The notes beneath the pieces were generated by a model. That model had not been told where the DNA came from and ran no database searches. It saw only the letters and a program-made list of their open reading frames with translations. The position numbers and the translations under genes were made by a program. Below, piece by piece: positions 60,110 through 64,000 of a DNA stretch of 64,000 nt. The first letter of the stretch is position 1; each line of letters begins with the position of its first letter. This DNA comes from Paenibacillus plantarum (lineage in GTDB: Bacteria > Bacillota > Bacilli > Paenibacillales > NBRC-103111). The stretch spans positions 61,937 to 125,936 of the forward strand of contig NZ_WHNY01000087.1 in NCBI RefSeq assembly GCF_013141695.1, in the 5' to 3' direction.

Positions 60110-62227
60110 ATGCAGGATGGACAAACGTTTTTTTCGCTAAACAAGAAAATGGATTGGGAAGAGGGCTTTGATGCGAATGTTCATATGCTGGAGCAGGGTT
60201 TTTCGATTCAGCAATCGGAGAAGTACAGCATTCATCGCATCGTTCGCACGGATGAGCTTGAAGGGATTCCTCCTATTCGCGATATGACGGTAGGGCCTGG
60301 GCGGAAGCTAATTTTGCTGGATGAGTCAGCGAATGTGTGGATTTACGATGATGAAAGTCGACACAGGGAGTTACTGTTTCGTCATGGTCACGAACTATTC
60401 AGCTCGGAAGCGATGCTCGCATCGATGTCGGATCTGCTTGTGATTGCGGATGCGACGGAGAGCACGGAGAGAAGACTTGCTGTCTACTCCATTTCCAATG
60501 GTCAGACCATGTGGGCGGTTCAAGATTGGGAAGGTTTGAGTTTATATCCACTATCCCTGAATACGAAGCTTCAAACTGCGAATACGTTATTTATAGCGGT
60601 TCCTTTGGACATTGCGGTTGGTATGAATGGAAGTCCCGAAGTCCCGAAGGACGGTCGGATTGGCATTATACAGTGGAACTCGGCTGGTGAGGTGATACGT
60701 GTGTATGAGCATGATGCACATCGTATGCCAGAGGCCATTCCGATTTCGAAGCTGCAGGAGCGCTATTTCACTGCGGCGGCAGATGGCACGATTGCCCTGC
60801 TGGATAACCAGCTTCGGTCTGTTACGGTGTTTCATGAAGATGGACGAGAGCCGTTCCATTTCCAATTGGAGCAGGAGGGGCGATTTGCCGGCATTTCCAT
60901 TGATACGAATCATAATCTCTATATAGGGGATAGCGGTTACGCGCAGCAAGAGGGTGTGACGGAGCGGTTTATTTTAAAATATCGCGGCAACGGCACCACC
61001 TTGGATAAGGTAACAGGCTTCCGTGGACGAACGGATAAATTAGTGCGGGATGGGCGCAATCGCCTGTACGTGTTTGATCGAATGAGCGGTCAGATTAGCT
61101 TGTTGGACCTTCGAGCTCGAACGATGCTCCTGGAAGACACGCAATTACCGGAGGCTGTGTACTTCTCTGCGGATCTCGATACGACGGAGACGGAGACGAC
61201 GTGGCACAAAATACGGTTGGAAGCAGATATCCCGGAGGAGACGCAGGTTCGGTTTTCGTATTATGCCTCGGATGAAAGTGAAGGGATGGTTGACGGAGAT
61301 TACGTAAATCTCACTAGCTATTTCACGGATCCAGATATCTCGGTCAAAGAAAAGCTAAGAGCGACGCGGGACCTTTGGTCAGAGCCGATTCTGAATCCCA
61401 AAGATGCGCTGCTGATGAATGCGAAGGGTCGATATCTCTGGTTCAAAATCGAGCTGATCGGCAGTGAGCAGAAATCACCGTTTATTCGCAAGTTGAGGGT
61501 GTATTACCCTCGTACCTCACTGATCGCGTATTTGCCGCCGATGTATCAGCAGGATGAGGAGCATAGCCCTTTCTTGGAGCGATTCCTGGCGATGTTTAGT
61601 ACGTTTTTTGACGATATGGAGGATACGATTGATCGGATTTCGGGCCATTTTGATCCGGATGCGGTGTCGGGACCGTACTTGGAATGGTTGGGCGGTTGGC
61701 TTGCCATTACGGAGCACGAGGCCTGGGGTGAGAAGAAGCTGAGAGAGCTGATCAAGCGGGCACCAGAGCTATACAAGCTACGGGGTACGCGCGAGGGCTT
61801 GATGAATATGCTCCACATTTACACGGGCGCTGAGCCATTCATATTGGAGTATTTTCAATTTAAGCAAATGCAAGAAACGTCAGAGTTGCGGCAGCTGTTC
61901 ACCCAGTTATATGGCGATAATCCTTACACCTTTTGTGTACTGCTGAGGCCAGAAAGTGTGCGTACAGATGAACAGCGCTTAGTGATTGAGAACATTATTG
62001 AAGATCAGAAGCCTGCGTATACCGAGGGCAAATTGATTGTGCTGCAGCCTTGGATGTATGCAGATATGCATACCTACCTAGGAATTAATACGTACTTGTC
62101 TGAGCCTACTTTATTAACCCTCGATCAGCGCTCGTCGATGCCTTACAATACGGTGTTGATTGATGTTGATCGTGATAAACGGATGGATATACATACGCGC
62201 TTGGGACTAGATTCCGAAATCGAATAA
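60110..62227 (+). CDS. Tail-protein-I-like baseplate protein with N-terminal propeller-like region
   Basis: This 705-residue protein has a C-terminal phage tail protein I-like domain (LIAYLPPMYQQDEEHSPFLERFLAMF, ~470, and GPYLEWLGGWLA with RELIKRAPELYKLRGTREGL). The N-terminal 450 residues have repeated DxSxxYIxD-like strands (RKLILLDESANVWIYDD, NHNLYIGDSG, RNRLYVFDR) that suggest a beta propeller. In phages tail protein I connects baseplate and fibres. AGAGGTGA precedes the ATG. It lies 80 nt after the repeat array, with a separate promoter not seen. Confidence 0.82.
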   Translation: MQDGQTFFSLNKKMDWEEGFDANVHMLEQGFSIQQSEKYSIHRIVRTDELEGIPPIRDMTVGPGRKLILLDESANVWIYDDESRHRELLFRHGHELFSSEAMLASMSDLLVIADATESTERRLAVYSISNGQTMWAVQDWEGLSLYPLSLNTKLQTANTLFIAVPLDIAVGMNGSPEVPKDGRIGIIQWNSAGEVIRVYEHDAHRMPEAIPISKLQERYFTAAADGTIALLDNQLRSVTVFHEDGREPFHFQLEQEGRFAGISIDTNHNLYIGDSGYAQQEGVTERFILKYRGNGTTLDKVTGFRGRTDKLVRDGRNRLYVFDRMSGQISLLDLRARTMLLEDTQLPEAVYFSADLDTTETETTWHKIRLEADIPEETQVRFSYYASDESEGMVDGDYVNLTSYFTDPDISVKEKLRATRDLWSEPILNPKDALLMNAKGRYLWFKIELIGSEQKSPFIRKLRVYYPRTSLIAYLPPMYQQDEEHSPFLERFLAMFSTFFDDMEDTIDRISGHFDPDAVSGPYLEWLGGWLAITEHEAWGEKKLRELIKRAPELYKLRGTREGLMNMLHIYTGAEPFILEYFQFKQMQETSELRQLFTQLYGDNPYTFCVLLRPESVRTDEQRLVIENIIEDQKPAYTEGKLIVLQPWMYADMHTYLGINTYLSEPTLLTLDQRSSMPYNTVLIDVDRDKRMDIHTRLGLDSEIE

Positions 62228-62264
62228 TAAAAGAAATTGAGTCAGAGAAGGTGAGGGGATCGTT

Positions 62265-63953
62265 ATGAAAAAATCACGTTATTACCCGTTTGAACGTAAT
62301 CGGTATTTCTATGGGAAGCTGCTGACGGTCAGAGATTTCGAGTCCGAGCAAAAGTATTTTAACGATAAACGCAGAATGATGAACCGACTTCTACATGGTT
62401 CTGGTGTTGTAACTGGCTTGCAGGTTGTAGCGGTGGATGAGAAGTCTGTTTCGGTCGAAATGGGTGCCGCCATTGATGCCTTAGGACGGGAAATTGTCGT
62501 GCCATCTCCGATGACGATGAAGCTGTCTATGATGGATGGGTTCAGCAATAATCAGTATGCTAAGAACGTTTACCTGTGTATTGCCTATGATGAAAAAGAA
62601 AAAGAGCCCGTCCACGCTGTAGCGAACTCTTCCGTCCGTTCGGACGAAATTAATGATTATAATCGTGTGTTGGAAAGCTATCGTCTGTTCATCCGGGAGG
62701 ATGCACCAGACCCAGCTTCATTGCCGCTGGCCACCTTGTCAGATCAGACGATTGTGCTCTATCAGGATAAGCAGGTACGCGTCCTGCAAACGACACCGCG
62801 CTATGTGAATCCGGGGCAATTGTTCGAGATGACACTGCGGTTTGAGAAAACATTGAAAGCGGGCAGAATGACCTTCCAATATGAGCTTGATGCTCATCGC
62901 GTAGAGGCGATCAACGGGACGACCATTGTGTTCCAAGAGCCACAAGATGCGCAAGAGAGCGAATATGAAATGAAGGTGCTGCTTCGTGCCGATAGTACTG
63001 CTGCGGTGAAAGCATCCGTCGGTGTAAAAGCGGGTACTGGGGCTTTGAAGCTGGATGATAGACAACTGGAACTGCAAGCGCAATCCATTGGCGAGATTAG
63101 CATCGTGAACGAAGCGGTGAAAGAACGGTTAATGTCGGATTTCGTGAAGCAATCCTTGGAAGCATCTTTGGAAGCTCCATCGGAGCCGTGTATCTATTTG
63201 GCCAAAATCTGTTTGATCCAAGTCGGACCGACTTATGTGATAGAAAGTGTTGAGCAAGTACCGTTCGGTGAATACGTCTACAATACGTCCGTTATGTACC
63301 GACTCGGTCAAGCCAGTCAGTATCGGGAAGAAACCTCGGGTCAATTCGTAACGAAGTCCAAAGTGAAAACCTTGGCTCCGGGACAAATGCCAGAGCTGAA
63401 TGTCAATTACAACCCCTTGATCAGCGAACTGTCATTTGATCTAGGTATTCCAGCTGGCGGTGGCAGCGGGATTGCAGGCATTGTAAGCGGGTTTGTCGAC
63501 ATCCCGATTGAACCTTTTACGAAAATTGCCGTATCTCCGTTCGGGCGTGCGATGAAGAGCTTTTATTCCGGTGAGATTGTACACGGACTCGGTGAAGGGA
63601 ATGTGTTGATCATCACAAGCTTAGAAGAGCAAAGCGGCGATGCGTTCTCGGATATTCTTTCTAGCGGAGATCGCGTATATGGCGGGGCTTCGGAAGTATT
63701 TAAAGGTAGTGAGTTTGAGCCAGATGCACCTGAAGTGAAGATCGGAACGATCGCTTACCCACTGAAGGGTACATTCCGTATCGGCGTGAAAGTGCAGCAG
63801 TCGGGTGAGCAAGGCAATGTACGTGTGCGTTGGTGGGCATATAGTGCCGAGATGGCAGGCGTAGTGCAAGGTAGTGGCGGAAGCGGCGATTCCTTGGACG
63901 AAGCGTTGTCAGCCATGAGAGAAGCGGCTTCGGCAGGTAGTGACGCGGAGTAG
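62265..63953 (+). CDS. eCIS accessory protein, possible fibre-base protein
   Basis: This 562-residue protein is not firmly recognised. Its N-terminus (RYFYGKLLTVRDFESEQKYF, then NRLLHGSGVVTGLQV, ~12-55) resembles conserved N-termini of proteins found at the end of eCIS and contractile tail operons. The body is beta-rich with an Asp/Glu-rich region, and the C-terminus is Gly/Ser-rich with a short helix. AGAAGGTGAGG precedes the ATG. It is the last gene before the terminator-like hairpin. It may attach to the baseplate or form a fibre base; no toxin domain is seen. Confidence 0.6.
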   Translation: MKKSRYYPFERNRYFYGKLLTVRDFESEQKYFNDKRRMMNRLLHGSGVVTGLQVVAVDEKSVSVEMGAAIDALGREIVVPSPMTMKLSMMDGFSNNQYAKNVYLCIAYDEKEKEPVHAVANSSVRSDEINDYNRVLESYRLFIREDAPDPASLPLATLSDQTIVLYQDKQVRVLQTTPRYVNPGQLFEMTLRFEKTLKAGRMTFQYELDAHRVEAINGTTIVFQEPQDAQESEYEMKVLLRADSTAAVKASVGVKAGTGALKLDDRQLELQAQSIGEISIVNEAVKERLMSDFVKQSLEASLEAPSEPCIYLAKICLIQVGPTYVIESVEQVPFGEYVYNTSVMYRLGQASQYREETSGQFVTKSKVKTLAPGQMPELNVNYNPLISELSFDLGIPAGGGSGIAGIVSGFVDIPIEPFTKIAVSPFGRAMKSFYSGEIVHGLGEGNVLIITSLEEQSGDAFSDILSSGDRVYGGASEVFKGSEFEPDAPEVKIGTIAYPLKGTFRIGVKVQQSGEQGNVRVRWWAYSAEMAGVVQGSGGSGDSLDEALSAMREAASAGSDAE

Positions 63954-63962
63954 CATGTAAAT

Positions 63963-64000
63963 AGACCGTCCTGAACAAGTGAGCCTTGTTCGGACGGTCT
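63963..64000 (+). terminator. Strong terminator-like hairpin at the right edge
   Basis: AGACCGTCC-T-GAACAAG pairs with CTTGTTC-GGACGGTCT around tgagc with one bulged T. The T-run, if any, lies beyond the window. It sits 10 nt after the last eCIS gene stop. Confidence 0.75.

Noticed and set aside
36992..63953. Prophage
   Set aside because: No capsid, portal, terminase, integrase, lysis or replication genes; ATPase and DUF4255 are marks of eCIS.

Overview
The window reads as chromosomal DNA of a Paenibacillus-like, spore-forming member of the Bacillota. The signs are a SpoOM-family gene behind a sigma-W-type promoter, a KimA-type potassium importer behind a ydaO-type c-di-AMP riboswitch, an OpuA glycine betaine transporter next to a GbsR-type regulator, an NADH dehydrogenase behind two Rex-like operators, an LplB/LplC-style sugar ABC operon, and a cell-surface protein with three SLH domains. 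AGGAGG-type ribosome binding sites are frequent and genes are short-spaced. No rRNA, tRNA, CRISPR array or transposase was seen.

Bases 1-36,800 are mostly housekeeping and accessory genes in small units: an ECF transporter T subunit at the left edge, a polysaccharide deacetylase, then a leftward four-gene unit (ABC exporter with a C-terminal cyclic-nucleotide-binding domain, a GNAT-like protein, a 33-residue Lys/Gly-rich peptide, and a second GNAT-like protein) that looks like an undescribed peptide-modification and export system. Next come EcsC, GbsR/OpuA, NDH-2, an AraC regulator divergent from a sugar ABC operon with a metallo-beta-lactamase-fold enzyme, an MFS exporter, KimA, two more polysaccharide deacetylases, a permease, SpoOM, TetR, the SLH protein, a Nudix hydrolase, a DUF1284 protein, a SRAP protein with an altered active site, and a diguanylate cyclase.

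Bases 36,992-63,953 hold an extracellular contractile injection system (eCIS, related to Afp/PVC): AAA ATPase, DUF4255 terminator-like protein, an Ig-like protein, sheath, tube, a tail assembly chaperone, second tube, a 1955-residue Gln-rich giant protein, LysM adaptor, hub, spike, gp25-like wedge, two baseplate J-like proteins, a tail-protein-I-like protein and a 562-residue accessory protein, closed by a strong hairpin at the right edge.

The most interesting signal is inside the eCIS. The 123-residue chaperone gene ends in a T_TTT_TTG slippery heptamer, followed after 6 nt by a stem-loop. The -1 frame then runs on for 69 codons encoding a conserved DUF6760-like segment that has no ordinary start codon of its own. 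This is the arrangement of the phage lambda G/GT tail chaperones, and it suggests that programmed -1 frameshifting is used in this injection system, probably to handle the giant protein as a tape measure. The locus also carries two arrays of structured non-coding repeats: seven 27-bp hairpins at a 52-bp pitch, and three copies of a ~296-bp nested palindrome, both lying between structural genes.
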